Positions 1 to 10,733 are shown, counted from the stretch's first letter. The stretch is 64,000 nt of DNA from Ilex aquifolium (GCA_951799425.1 OX637391.1:20322551-20386550); one strand, 5' to 3'. Translations and numbers: made by a program. Notes: generated from the sequence alone by a model not told the origin.

Positions 1-603
1 TGCAAGAAAAGGTTTAAACTACAAGAACAAAGTCATTCATACCCAAAATACAAAGCTTGAAGATAAACTACCCAAATGTAGATATGGAAAAGCAAGAACA
101 CTTAACTAGCTTGATTACAACTTAAATAAAAGAGTTTAGAGTGAAAGAGAGAAAGAAGGAAAGATTACAAGTAAAATAAAGCTTACTACAATGAAAATAG
201 TGAAGGAAATGTAAAAAATCAACTTTCTCTCTCTAAAAATTCATCTTCAACCTTGGAGCTTCTCTCTCTAAAAGCATGTAAAATCTGAATAATGGTGTAA
301 GACTCTTTAAATTTCGTCCATCCTCCATCCCTTAGCATGTGTGAACTGAATTAGAATGATTGGAGAGAGGTTGGACACTTGAACAAGTAATTTCAGTCCA
401 AGCATGCTCCTCCCATGCTTTCCCAACCACCCCTCTTCTCTTTCTTGCTTCTCCCCTCTCTCTCATGCTTCAAATCTGAATATAGGGGTTAGGAGATCAT
501 CATGGAGTGTTAAAAATGTTAGGACATGGTTTAGAGGACAAAATGTGGGCCTTAGTGGTTGGTGGATTCGTGTGGGGAAGTGTTTGGACTTTTTGGGCAA
601 GTT

Positions 604-710
604 CTACCAGTAGGTCGTGGGACTTCTACCGCTAGGTTTTAAGGTTCTACCGGTAGGTCGTAAGGTGGATGCTACCGTTAGGTAATTAGGGGTCTGCTAC
701 CGGTAGCTCA
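604..710. repeat. Five spaced palindromes of CTACCGGTAG type
   Basis: CTACCrGTAG-like decamers start at 604, 626, 647, 672 and 697. Spacing is 21-25 bp. Two copies (647 and 697) are the perfect palindrome CTACCGGTAG, and the others differ at one or two central bases. The block lies upstream of the TATA-like site when the LTR is read on the minus strand. This is a direct sequence observation; function is unknown. Confidence 0.85.
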
Positions 711-857
711 GGACCATTTTTCATAAATTTGTCATAACTTTTGATCATATTGTGCAATTGGGCTGAAATTTTGACAAAAGATAGAGGACATCCAAATATA
801 CAACTTTCATGTTTTTCACTTTTTCATATTCGAAGTGGATCACGGTCAAAAATAAAA

Positions 858-924
858 AATACCGGGGTATTACCAATTGGTGCAGGTGCCGGCACCAAAA
901 TTCCAATAGGCTTAGATACCGGTA
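858..924. repeat. Second cluster of CCGG-centred palindromes
   Basis: Three inverted repeats occur in under 70 bp: AATACC/GGTATT arms at 858-871, the perfect 12-mer GGTGCCGGCACC at 885-896, and TACCGGTA at 917-924. They flank the conserved AT-rich module at about 735-835 on the side opposite the 604-710 cluster. Confidence 0.8.
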
Positions 925-1183
925 CCTAGATCCCAAGTACCGCTACCTTCTTGATTTATTTCACTTTAAAGCCTCCTAATCCTCATGTAATGTGTCCATC
1001 TCTTCACCACTCATCCACACTTAGTTGCAGGGTTCCGAAAGCCATCATTTACCATATAATTACCTGCAATATCAAAATTTTTACATTATTCATAAATTCG
1101 ACTAACTCTAAGTAATTAAATGCAAAGTTGAGTTTAAATGCATGTAATGAGGCCATTAAATATGCAATATTACGTGCTCATCA

Positions 1184-4100
1184 ACCATCCTCCTAGTCTA
1201 TTATTTGTAAGGCCTCTATTTGGGCAGCCCACAAGGTGGAGTGTGGTTTTTCGGAGAGGAGTTTGATTGGTTTGAAGTCTCAGTATGCCATTCCTAATTT
1301 TGTTCGGCTCTGGCTGTCATTGGCACACAAGCAAGCCTGTTCTCCCTTCTATGGGGAAGTGTGTTTCCCCAAGCCATCCCTCCAGGTTGGTGGTTCCCTA
1401 TCCTTTCTTTCATTAGGTCGATACTATTATGGTTGGGAATTTCTCATTGTCAACTCGTCCCTAATGCTTGGAAGACTTTTACCAGTCTTATGGCACTGAC
1501 ATCTTAGTAGTCAGGGTCGCTACTGCATTTCTTTGGAGGATTTTGTGCAATGTTTCGAGGTAAAATAGTGTAGCTAGAAGGGTTTATTTTATCTTAGCAC
1601 CCACAACAGGGTGGCTAAACTTGTCTTGGGGCTTACTACTTCCAACAAAAATTGGAAGCCTCAATTTTTCTTTGTGTTCGAGGATTGGGAGTTTGGAGTT
1701 CCCTTCCCCTGTGCCTTGTTAGTACTTTAATTATCCTCCTAATTTTTCTCATAGGTGCTTTCGTCTTCTTGCAGCCGCAAAGACCTATCTCAACGACGAG
1801 TTGTTCAAGCGCGTGGAGCAACCTGAGAAGTACTCTTCTAACAATTTTTGGATCCTAATGGCGGAGGATAAAATTAATTCCTTTCTCTTTTTGGGTTCGT
1901 TAATTTCTTCGATTTAGAGTTCACTAGCGTGTCTCACTCTGTCGATTTGCAGAATCATTTGGTCTCCCATTAGAAAAAAAGGCTATGGCCATTTTGAAAG
2001 CCAAGTCAATGCTTGGGAAGGGCAACCTGCCAGCCTCAAAAAATTTTAAGCTCTTGAAAGGGTGGTCCATTTCTATTCCTGCCAGTATTTCTTTAGCTGA
2101 TGCAGTGTCTACTGAGGTCACCCCTTAAGTGGAAGGACAAACGACCTCGATCCCCATTGTGGACCTTTTGCAGAAGACTAGTGGGACACTTCTTCTTCCA
2201 CTGGCTCTGGCATTCCCCAAAATCATAAGAATTCTATCAAGATGTGGGCCACTTTTTCTACAGGCCTTCGACAGTCTTCAGTGGCCAGTGTGCAGGGCAA
2301 GGTCAGTAAGGAAATAGTGAAAAAACTTCACAAGTTGGGCTCGATCGAGGTTCAGGCTCGCACTTGCGAGAAAATGAGCAAGGTTTAGCATTCTCTCCCT
2401 TTTCGCTATCATTGTTCATATTTCTCTCTCAACTTTACTCCTTTTTTTGTAGCTTGTCGAGCCTCTTTTGCCCCTTTATGTTGGAGATCATGCAACTGTG
2501 AACTTAGTGGCCAGGCTTCTCCAGTCCAAGGCTTGTTTGAAGGAGGACTTGGACAAGCAATAGGCCTTCCTTAAGCAAGCCATTAAGGAGAGGGATGTTT
2601 TTGCAAAGAAGACGGCCAGTGTTGAGGCTCGATTAACTAAATTGGTTGAGTCCCTGCTAGCGAAGATGGAGCATGTTGTAAAGCTGGAGAATGTTGCAAA
2701 GCTGGAGAGGAAGGTCTCTAAGCTTATTCAGGCGTTGGAGGAGAAAAAGAAGGGCGTTGCCGCTCGTAAGGAGGCGGAGATGAAAAAGTTCCAGGACTCT
2801 AAATATTATCAGTAATTGATCGATGGGTACTACCTAGCAAGGTATGAAGCTTTTTGGGCCGAGTCAAAGACCAAATTTTTTGAACTTTATTTTAGATCGC
2901 TCCAACTTACCTCTGATAGTGAAGAGGTGAATGATGAGGGGCTCTATAAGGGAAAATCGTAAGGTTCTTCCTATGTAAAACTTTGTAAAAACTCGTATTT
3001 TATATGTTTTTTTTGTTATGTCTATGTTTATGGTGCTACTTTATCAATTATGATATGATTATGCTCTGTTCCCCTGAAAAGAAGGCAAATTTTCCTTGGG
3101 GTAATCATGGTCTGACAAACTTTGCCTTAGAAAAATTAATAAGCATGGGGTTCATACATGAGCCTTGGCCCTTTGTGATCGGGCAGATTTGACTTAACAA
3201 AATTAATAAGCATGGGGTTGGCTCATGAACCTTGCCCCCTTGTTCTCGGGAAGATTTACCTTAGAAAAATTAATAAGAGCGGGGGTTGGCTCGTAAGCCT
3301 TGCCCCATTGTGACCAAGTAGATTTTCCTTAGAAAAATTGGCTTGTGTGGGAGGTCAGCTTGAGATCTCTGCCCCCATTGTCAAAAGAATCGGCCTTTGG
3401 AAGGGGAGCCTTGCCCCGTGGTCGAGAAAATTTGCCTTCGAAAGAATTCATATGTTTAGGAGATCATCTTGTGAGCCCTAGCAGCCGTGTATTTTGGATT
3501 TCTCTAGGAACTAGTCCTCGGTGGTTGGGAAAGCGGGGACCTTGTCAGTCTCCCTGAATCCCTCTCTCCCTAAGGAACGGTCCTTGGTGGGTGGGGAAAG
3601 TAGGGACCTTATCAGTCTCCCCCAATCCCTCTCTCCCTGGGGAACTTCGCTCTTTTTTCTTAATGAGTCATTCTGATTGATACTGCAATGTGAAATTTTA
3701 TATTTATATCCAATTTTTCAAAGTGCACTTTTTCGGACATCATTCTCATTTGTACCCTAAGGGTCATACTTTTTGTGGTGCTCTATATTCCACGGGTGTG
3801 GCAACTAATTCCCTTTGGATGTCTAAAGTTGGTATGTTCTTGGTCATACTTTTTGGGGCTAGTTTTTCCTTTTATGTCCTAGGAGAATCTTTCTTCAACG
3901 CAGGGTCTCCTACTTACAAGCTTCATTCCCTAGCCCGATTGTTACAGTAGTGGGTGGTTTATTGTTGGTAGGAGGAAACTCGGAGGGCGGATTGGTCTCT
4001 GACTTCTTTGAGGGAGTCAAGGTTTGCCCTGAGCTCCCTCTCGTTGTTTTGGGGGTTAAAGTGCAGGGTGGACTGTGAGGGTAGCACAACCTCTATGGGG

Positions 4101-4600
4101 ATCACACTTCAGTTCCGAAAGCCAACATGAAGGGCGTTCTCAAGTAGCTTTTTGTGGGGTGGTTCAATAAGCCTAGAATACTTCTAGCAAACGCTTGACC
4201 GATAAGCTTTTCTATTCCTCAGGCTTGGTTTTGATATTCTACAGCAAGGTGAGATTCATGACTTTGGCCTGCCTGTTTGTCTATGGGTGTGTTGGGGATA
4301 AAAAAAAATTTCTTAATGTTGAGGTGTGAGCAAACCTCACGAAAGCCCCTCGAATCGAATTGATTATCGTTGTTGGAGACGATGACCTGTAGTACCCCCA
4401 AACCGATGGACTATGAACTTCCACACAAAGTCTATGATTCTCTTCTCTATAATGGTGGCTAAGGCCTCGACCTTAGTCCACTTGGTAAAGTAATTGATGG
4501 CTATTATAGAAAAGTGGCACTGATTCTTTTCTCGAGGTAGAGGTCCAACTATGTCGATGCCTCATTGGGCAAAGGGCCATGAACTACTCATCCACTTTTG
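1184..4600 (-). mobile_element. Old Tat-lineage Ty3/gypsy remnant A
   Basis: The plus strand of the left part (about 1190-2960) resembles the antisense genes of the two large Tat elements in this window: first a Transposase_28-like stretch, then a Lys/Glu-rich coiled coil near 2490-2820. The right part (about 4200-4600, minus strand) is an integrase-core relic with the 'IVSNNDNQF' type signature. Between them lies a tandem repeat. The same order and clear nucleotide similarity are seen in remnant B at 23032-26720. No LTRs are visible, and it is heavily broken with many interruptions, so it is much older than the elements at 11363 and 52215. Confidence 0.7.
3110..3440. repeat. Tandem repeat of about 67 bp in remnant A
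   Basis: A unit built around CCTTAGAAAAATTAATAAGC followed by a 'ggggttggctcatgagccttgcccc' type segment recurs about every 67 bp, with anchors near 3126, 3193, 3262 and 3328 and a degenerate copy after that. It occupies the junction between the antisense gene relic and the pol relic, the same position as the arrays at 16545 and 58098. Remnant B keeps roughly one unit (near 23850). Confidence 0.75.
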
Positions 4601-5032
4601 CTACCCACTTTATACTTGTGCTTCGTTGAAAATTCAAGGAGAAATAGAATGGCCCACTAAAAAGTAATGAAAACTTTAAATTGAATTTGAAATGAATGGG
4701 ATATTTCCCGCCCAAAACAATGGTTTGGGAATTCTATAAATTGGCATTGCTTGAAGGCCATTTGAGAGGCTTTCTGTTTTGGAGAGGGAAAACTCTATTG
4801 AAAAAGAATTAGAAATGTATCAAAGAAGAATTGGGTTCAAGCAGAAGGAGACAAGAAATTATGAAGGCAATGGATCTGTTAAGAGATATAAGCAAAACAA
4901 ATATATAGGAAGCTTGAGCGTTGGTATTGTGTATCCTGCCAGTCGAAAACTTCATGAATACCAATTACATACCTCCGACCAAATGATTTGTTCAGACACA
5001 ATGGTGGTTTCAGCCACATGGATTATATATCT
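4601..5032. other. Unassigned sequence between Tat remnant and mitochondrial insert
   Basis: This stretch does not resemble any other part of the window. A plus-strand open frame from 4779 is compositionally plausible as coding (Lys/Glu/Gln-rich, then mixed). I recognise no domain, and the frame continues into the mitochondrial insert, so it is not a credible intact gene. It could be a piece of a decayed host gene or another repeat. The last 17 bases (5016-5032) are duplicated at 5311-5327. Confidence 0.35.
5016..5032 (+). repeat. 17-bp direct repeat, left copy
   Basis: The sequence ACATGGATTATATATCT occurs here and again at 5311-5327, immediately on both sides of the mitochondrial rRNA fragment. 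Bases beyond the 17 differ, so the duplication has sharp limits. Confidence 0.9.
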
Positions 5033-5310
5033 CTTGACCCATCATGCAAATGGTACACTATTAGAGTGAGTGCGCTTTAGAAAGTAAAGGCTCTAAGCTC
5101 CACTCCTTCGACTGATTGTTCGCATCGGATCTCAGGTTCTCTATTGCACTTCCTAAATAGGGTTCTTTTTACCTTTGCCTCACGGTACTTGTATGTTATC
5201 GGTCATTGAGGAATACTTAGGCTTAGAGGGTGGTCCCCCTTTTTCGTGTAAAAGCGATCAGAATTTGGACACGCTGCGTTTTACTGGGAAGGATCGAACC
5301 ATGGGAATTG
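5033..5310 (-). pseudogene. rrn26: Nuclear copy of mitochondrial 26S rRNA fragment (NUMT)
   Basis: Read on the minus strand, about 5033-5255 matches from memory a 5'-domain stretch of plant mitochondrial large-subunit rRNA. Recognisable parts are the run around 'gggggaccaccctctaagcc', 'accgata..gaacaagtaccgtgagg', 'gagaacctgagatccgatgc', and 'gcgcactcactcta' with the following 'gatgggtca'. It differs from both the bacterial and the chloroplast 23S versions. Only about 220-280 bp of a gene of over 3 kb is present, so it cannot give a working rRNA. The piece nearest 5260-5310 is less certain. Direct 17-bp copies flank it. Confidence 0.8.
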
Positions 5311-5327
5311 ACATGGATTATATATCT
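5311..5327 (+). repeat. 17-bp direct repeat, right copy
   Basis: This is the exact partner of 5016-5032 and marks the right edge of the mitochondrial insert. Confidence 0.9.
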
Positions 5328-5694
5328 GCTGGTGTTAGTCAAAATCAAAGATTTGGCGATTCCAATTACTTGAAGAACATTCAAATAAAAGGCAAATTAT
5401 GGCCAAAGAAGATGTCGACGAATGAACCCACCTTGGTGCTTATATGGATACTGGTTGATATGCGACCATTAGGAATTGCAACTCCACCACCCTTTAACAA
5501 AATATTTGAAGTAAATAATAATGAACCTTGTACAACATTAATTAAAATGTCCTAATTAGCGAGGTTTATATGCGTTGTTGAATAGCGTTTTCAGATAAAA
5601 AATGGAGGGAGTGATCGAGAAGTATGAGTCCAGAGGTGCCTGTGGACATATTTCGTAAACTTAAGTTACTAACCAGTACAGGGATGCTACAACT
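5328..5694. other. Unassigned sequence between NUMT and copia element
   Basis: A plus-strand open frame continues to about 5555 with mixed, coding-like composition but no domain I recognise. It may be the right half of the decayed region at 4601-5032. The copia target site GGGTT is at its right end (5695-5699). Confidence 0.3.
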
Positions 5695-5699
5695 GGGTT

Positions 5700-6176
5700 T
5701 GTTGTGTGACTTGTATTCCAAGTCTCAATTGGATTTGGAGATTTACCATGGGCAGCCTGTTGAGATTAAATTTGTTGACTCAAGAGTATTTGTTTTCAAA
5801 TAGAAGATTGTTTCATTATTTAATTGGGAATGTACTGAAGTATTCAACCGGTGATGAGTTCTAGTCCTACATGGACTTATGTGATTTAAACTCCTTTCCT
5901 TAAAAGGAGTTTTCTAGCCTATAAATATAGGGATTTGGTTTGCTTTATTTGATGTCTTTCCAATAATTAATGTAATATTGGAATAGAACGGGTGGATGTT
6001 CTCTTGCCTTTTGATTTGAGAACTTTGTAATCTCCAACATTCAATAGTGAAATCTTGCCGCTGTGTTTCATTCGTGGACGTAGGCTTGCTTGTTGAGCCG
6101 AACCACGTAAATCTTTGTGTTCTATTTTTCTATTTCGTTGTGTTATTATTTTACTTGTGGTTTTTGGTTCATAACA
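5700..6176 (+). repeat. Copia 5' LTR
   Basis: This is a 477-bp LTR beginning TGTTGTGTGAC. A TATA box CTATAAATATAG lies at 5919-5930. Directly upstream, at 5888-5912, is a 10-bp perfect inverted repeat (AAACTCCTTT / AAAGGAGTTT, 5-bp loop). The partner LTR at 10258-10733 is about 97% identical. Confidence 0.92.
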
Positions 6177-6179
6177 AAT

Positions 6180-6191
6180 TGGTATCAGAGC
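6180..6191 (+). other. Primer binding site, initiator Met tRNA
   Basis: TGGTATCAGAGC is the standard copia-type primer site complementary to the 3' end of plant initiator tRNA-Met. It lies a few bases inside the 5' LTR. Confidence 0.92.
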
Positions 6192-6204
6192 TATTAGTTT
6201 CAGG

Positions 6205-7000
6205 ATGGCTACAACAAAATTCAAGATAGAAACATTTGATGGTCAGAAAAATTTCAGTTTATGGCAGATCAAGATGAAGGCATTGCTTCATCAGCAGGGT
6301 TTGGCAAAGGCCATTGATGGAACTTTATCCAAGGAGACAGATCAGACTAAAGTTGCTAATATTGAAGAAAAAGCACACAGTGCAATTCAGTTGTCTCTTG
6401 CTGATGAAGTTCTTCGTGAGGTTATCGATGAAGACAAAGCCCAAGGGCTATGGAAAAAGTTGGAGAGTTTATATATGAAGAAATCTCTCGCCAACTGCAT
6501 GTATCTAAAACAACGGTTGTATACATTCAAGATGAAGGAAGGTACGCCCATTAATGAACATCTTGATGAATTTAACAAAATTATTATTGACTTGAAAAAT
6601 ATTGATATTAAAATTGGGGATGAAGATCAAACCCTGATTGTGTTATGCTGGCTGCCTGATTCGTTTGATAATTTTATTAATTCGATGTTGTATGGGAGAG
6701 AGTCAATCTCTTTAGTTGATGTGAAATCCTCTTTGAATTCTAAGGAGTTGCGTACTAAATTGAACGGCAAGGGCAGTGATGCTCAGGCCGAGGGTTTATT
6801 TGTGAAGGGTCATCATGATAATTCCTCTAATAATAATAGAGGTCGATCTGTTGAAAGAAATTCAGATAAAAGAAAAGGAAAATCTGGATATCGATCATAG
6901 TCTAAAAAGAAACAGAATAATGTTGAATTTTTTTATTGTCATAAAATTGGTCATTATAAGTGTGATTGTTTTAAGTTGAAAAATAAAGGGGGACAGAAAA
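6205..7000 (+). pseudogene. Copia gag region (fossil)
   Basis: The N-terminus 'FKIETFDGQKNFSLWQIKM' is the typical copia Gag (UBN2/DUF4219-type) start, followed by the helical capsid-like region. A CCHC zinc knuckle with the pattern C-x2-[CH]-x4-H-x4-C (FYCHKIGHYKCDC) lies near 6930-6970. Gag packages the element RNA in cytoplasmic particles. The region is no longer intact. Confidence 0.85.
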
Positions 7001-7079
7001 AATCAAATCCTTTCGATTCCTCTAGTGTTGTTGGTGTTGCAGAAGATACATCTGATGGTTCAGATAATGTCCTTATAGT

Positions 7080-8640
7080 CTTTGATGGACGTTTTAATGA
7101 TGAATGAATTCTTAATTCGAGTTGTTCCTATCATATGTGCCCTAATAGGGATTGGTTTACCACCTATGAGTTAATCAATGGTGGTTCAGTCTTGATGGGA
7201 AATAATAGTGCTTGCAAGACTGTTGGAATAGATACTATCCGAATTAAGACACATGATGGGGTTATGAAGACTTTGACAGATGCACGACATATTCCAGAAT
7301 TAAAGAAGAATTTGATTTCCTTGGGTACTTTAGATTCCATTGGTTGCAGGTTTTCTGCTAAAGGTGGAGTTATGAAACTTTGCAGAGGTTCCCTGGTTGT
7401 GATGAAAGGTAAAAAGATTAATGGCCTCTATGTTCTTCATGGTGATACTGTGATTGGTGCAGCTGGTGTGTCATCTTCAAAAATTTCAGATTCAGATACT
7501 ACCCAGCTATGGCATATGAGTTTGGGTCACATGAGCGAGAGGGGCATGGAAGTCTTGTGTAAACAGGGTCTACTTGGCAAACAGGAAATTAGGAAACTTG
7601 ATTTTTGTGAGTATTGTGTCTTTGGGAAATAGTGCAGATTCAAGTTCAGTACAACTATTCATAGGACTAAAGGTACAATTGATTATATTCATTCAAACCT
7701 TTGGGGTCCTTCTCAAGTTCTATCTAAGGGTGATGCTCAGTTTCTTTTGACCTTTATTGATGATTATTCAAGAAATGTTTGGATATATTTTTTGAAAGGC
7801 AAGAGTGATATTTTTGGGACTTTCAAGCAATGGAATACTTTGATTGAGAAACAGACAGGCAAGAAAGTCAAGCTTCTCAGAACAGATAATGATTTGGAAT
7901 TTTGTGGAGGTGAATTTAATAAGTTCTGCAAAGATGAAGGCATTGTCAGGCATCGTACTGTCTAGTCTACTCCACAACAAAATGGGGTTGCAGACAGGAT
8001 GAACAAGACTCTTTTGGAGAGAGCACGTTATATGCTCTCTAATTCAAGATTGTATAAAGATTTTTGGGCTAAGTCTGTCAGCAGTACTTGCTATTTGGTT
8101 AATCGTTCTCCATCCACTGCTATTGAGTTGAAGACTCCACATGAGGTATGGTCTGGTACTCCTGCTGATTATTCTAATTTAAAAATATTTGGTTGCACTG
8201 CTTATTGTCATGTGAATGATGGTAAACTTGAGCCTAGGGTTAAGAAGTGCATATTTATTGGTTATGCTAATGGTGTGAAAAGATATAGATTATGGTGTTC
8301 TGATCCTAAATCACCTAAGTTTATAGTCAGTAGGGATGTTGTATTTGATGAATCTTCCATGTTTCATCCGAGAAAGGAGTTTGTAGTTTCTGGAGGGAAA
8401 GAACGGGATTATAGCAAGGAGGTGGAGCTACAGGTAGAAGCTTCACAAAAAATACTTAAAAGTACTCCAATTCAATCTATTTCAGATTTGTCTGGTTCTA
8501 GTTCAGGTGATGATCCACAGGAGTATAGTATTGCAACAGGTAGGGAGAGGAGGCAAATTAGACCCCCTCATAAATATGGGTATGCAGACTTGATGGCTTA
8601 TGCACTGAATATAGCAGAGGAGTTTGGTGTTTAGGAGCCT
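7080..8640 (+). pseudogene. Copia protease and integrase region (fossil)
   Basis: A protease-like segment is followed by the GAG-pre-integrase segment ('LWHMSLGHMSERGM', the H..H half of the zinc site) and the integrase core ('FIDDYSRNVWIYFLK', 'LRTDNDLEF'). An integrase C-terminal part contains 'FGCTAYCHV' and 'CIFIGYANGVKRYRLW'. The order integrase before reverse transcriptase is diagnostic for Ty1/copia. Interruptions are present. Confidence 0.85.
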
Positions 8641-8689
8641 TCCACATATTCAAAAGCTGTCACAGGCAATGAGTCTGCACATTGGGTTG

Positions 8690-10168
8690 TTGCTATGGTC
8701 GAGGAAATAGAATCTCTTCATAAGAACCAGACTGGGGAATTAATGAAGTTGCCTAAGGGCATGAAGATTGTTCGCTGCAAATGGGTCTTCAAGAAAAAGG
8801 AAGGAATCCCAGGGGTTGAATCTGCAAGGTACAAGACACAGTTAGTTGCAAAAGGCTATAGTCAGAGAGAGGGTGTGGACTTCAATGAAGTTTTCTCACC
8901 AGTGGTGAAACATAGCTCTATTCGTGTATTGCTTGCCTTAGTTGCTTCACTCAATCTTGAGCTTGAGCAACTTGATGTAATGGCAACTTTTCTACATGGT
9001 GAGCTAGAGGAAACTATCTACATGCATCAACTAGAGGGATTTATTGTTCAAGGTAAAGAAGATCATGTTTGCTTGTTGAAGAAATCATTATATGGTTTGA
9101 AACAATCTCCAAGGCAGTGGTACAAACGTTTTGACACCTTTATGGTAGATCATAATTACTCTAGAAGTACTTATGATAGTTATGTGTATCACAGGCAGTT
9201 GTCAAATAGTTCTTTTATATATTTATTGCTTTATGTGGATGACATGCTTATTGCTGCTAAGAGCATGTTAGAGATTGACAGGTTGAAGAAACAGTTAAGT
9301 TCAGAATTTTAGATGAAAGATTTGGGTGCTGCAAAGAAAATTTTGGGTATGGAGATTCATAGGGATAGAAGAGCAGGTATGTTATATATATCTCAAAAGA
9401 AATATATTGAGAAAATTATTGAGCGGTTTGGGATGCAGAATTCGAAGCCCGTGAGTACTCCACTTGCCACTCACTTTAGGCTTTCAATAGCTTTATCACC
9501 ACAGAGTGAGAATGAGGAGCAGTTTATGTCTCATGTTCCTTATTCTAGTGCAGTTGGGAGCATCATGTATGCTATGGTTTTCACTCGTCCAGATATTTCA
9601 CAGGCAGTTAGTGTAGTTAGTCGTTACATAGCTAATCCTGGGAAGGTTCATTGGCAGGCTGTGAAATGGATACTTCGTTATTTGAGAAGCACTACAGATG
9701 TTGGCTTAGTATTTGGTAGAAGAGATGGCATCGATTCTACAGTTGTTGGTTTTATTGATTCAGATTATGCGGATGATCTAGATAAGAGGAGATCTCTGAC
9801 AGGTTATGTTTTTACAGTCTACAATTGTTTTGTCTACCACAGAGGCAGAATACATGGCAGTATTAGAGGCAGTTAAAGAAGCAATTTGGTTAAGAGGTTT
9901 GGTCTGTGATTTGGGCTTGGAAGAGGAGGTAACTACTGTGTTTTGTAATAGTCAAAGTGCAATACATTTGACCAAAAATCAGATGTGTCATGAAAGGACC
10001 AAGCACATTGATGTTAGGTATCACTTCCTTCGTGAGGTTATGGCTCAAGGTATCGTCACAGTGAAAAAGGTTGCTATAGCGGAGAAACCAGCATATATGT
10101 TTACTAAGCCGGTACTAGTGCTCAAGTTCAAGCATTTCTTGGACTTGATTGGTGTTTGCACTATTTGA
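8690..10168 (+). pseudogene. Copia reverse transcriptase and RNase H region (fossil)
   Basis: The RT region contains 'CKWVFKKKEGIPG', 'YKTQLVAKGYSQREGVDFNEVFSPVVK', 'LEQLDVMATFLHGELEE', and the catalytic 'YVDDMLIA' near 9235. RNase H-type sequence follows, with 'STTEAEYMA' near 9835 and 'HIDVRYHFLRE' near 10005. These are standard RVT_2 copia landmarks. The region ends just before the polypurine tract. A few interruptions are present. Confidence 0.87.
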
Positions 10169-10257
10169 GTTGTATCCTTCGGGGTATTTGACGAAAGCAG
10201 GGGTCAAATTCACTTATGGTTAGATGGCTTGATGGAATACTAGCCAAGGTGGAGATT

Positions 10258-10733
10258 TGTTGTGTGACTTGTATTCCAAGTCTCAATTGGATTTGGAGAT
10301 TTACCATGGGAAGCCCGTTGAGATTAAATTTGTTGACTCAAGAGTATTTGTTTTCAAATAGAAGATTGTTTCATTATTTAATTGAGAATGTATTGAAGTA
10401 TTCAACCGGTGATGAGTTCTAGTCCTACATGGACTTATGTGATTTAAATTCCTTTCCTTAAAAGGAGTTTTCTAGCCTATAAATATAGGGATTTGGTTTG
10501 CTCTATTTGGAGTCTTTCCAATAATAATTATAATATTGGAATAGAACGGGTGGATGTTCTCTTGCCTTTTGATTTGAGAACTTTGTAATCTCCAACATTC
10601 AATAGTGAAATCTTGCCGTTGTGTTTCGTTCGTGGATGTAGGCTTGCTTGTTGAGCCGAACCACGTAAATCTTTGTGTTCTATTTTTCTATTTCGTTGTG
10701 TTATTATTTTACTTGTGGTTTTGGTTCATTAGA
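10258..10733 (+). repeat. Copia 3' LTR
   Basis: This 476-bp LTR aligns along its whole length with 5700-6176 and is followed by the target duplication GGGTT at 10734-10738. The U3 inverted repeat beside the TATA box is kept here with one mismatch. Confidence 0.92.

Larger units (their letters stand above)
1..1183 (-). mobile_element. LTR end (solo LTR or LTR of an element cut by the window edge)
   Basis: Read on the minus strand, this begins TGATGAGCACG at 1183, the usual TG start of a plant Ty3/gypsy-type LTR. Sequence right of 1183 changes at once to unrelated Tat-remnant sequence. It contains clustered CCGG-centred palindromes (604-710 and 858-924), a TATA-like CCTATATT on the minus strand near 476-484, and a long A- and CT-rich tract at the left that resembles the R/U5 part of other LTRs here. 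The other end lies outside the window, so neither the length nor a target duplication can be checked. No coding potential was seen. LTR identity is inferred from the end, promoter layout and similarity of one module to the solo LTR at 36837-39068. Confidence 0.5.
5700..10733 (+). mobile_element. Ty1/copia LTR retrotransposon, TNT1/Tork-like
   Basis: This is a copy with complete ends. LTRs lie at 5700-6176 and 10258-10733. The target duplication GGGTT is at 5695-5699 and 10734-10738, the initiator-Met tRNA primer site at about 6180-6191, and a purine tract (CCAAGGTGGAGATT) just before the right LTR. Internal order is gag, protease, integrase, reverse transcriptase, RNase H, which is the copia order. 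By eye the LTRs differ at about 3% of positions, which at the commonly used plant rate of 1.3e-8 per site per year means roughly one million years. The coding region is broken, with about half a dozen interruptions. The lineage is inferred from gag and RT style. Confidence 0.92.

Noticed and set aside
5033-5310. Functional rRNA gene or chloroplast 23S fragment
   Set aside because: Only a few hundred bases of the molecule are present, and the sequence agrees with the mitochondrial rather than the plastid version.
5175-5555. Protein-coding gene of 126 residues
   Set aside because: Its first third is antisense rRNA sequence and the rest has no recognisable domain; the open frame is likely chance or a relic.
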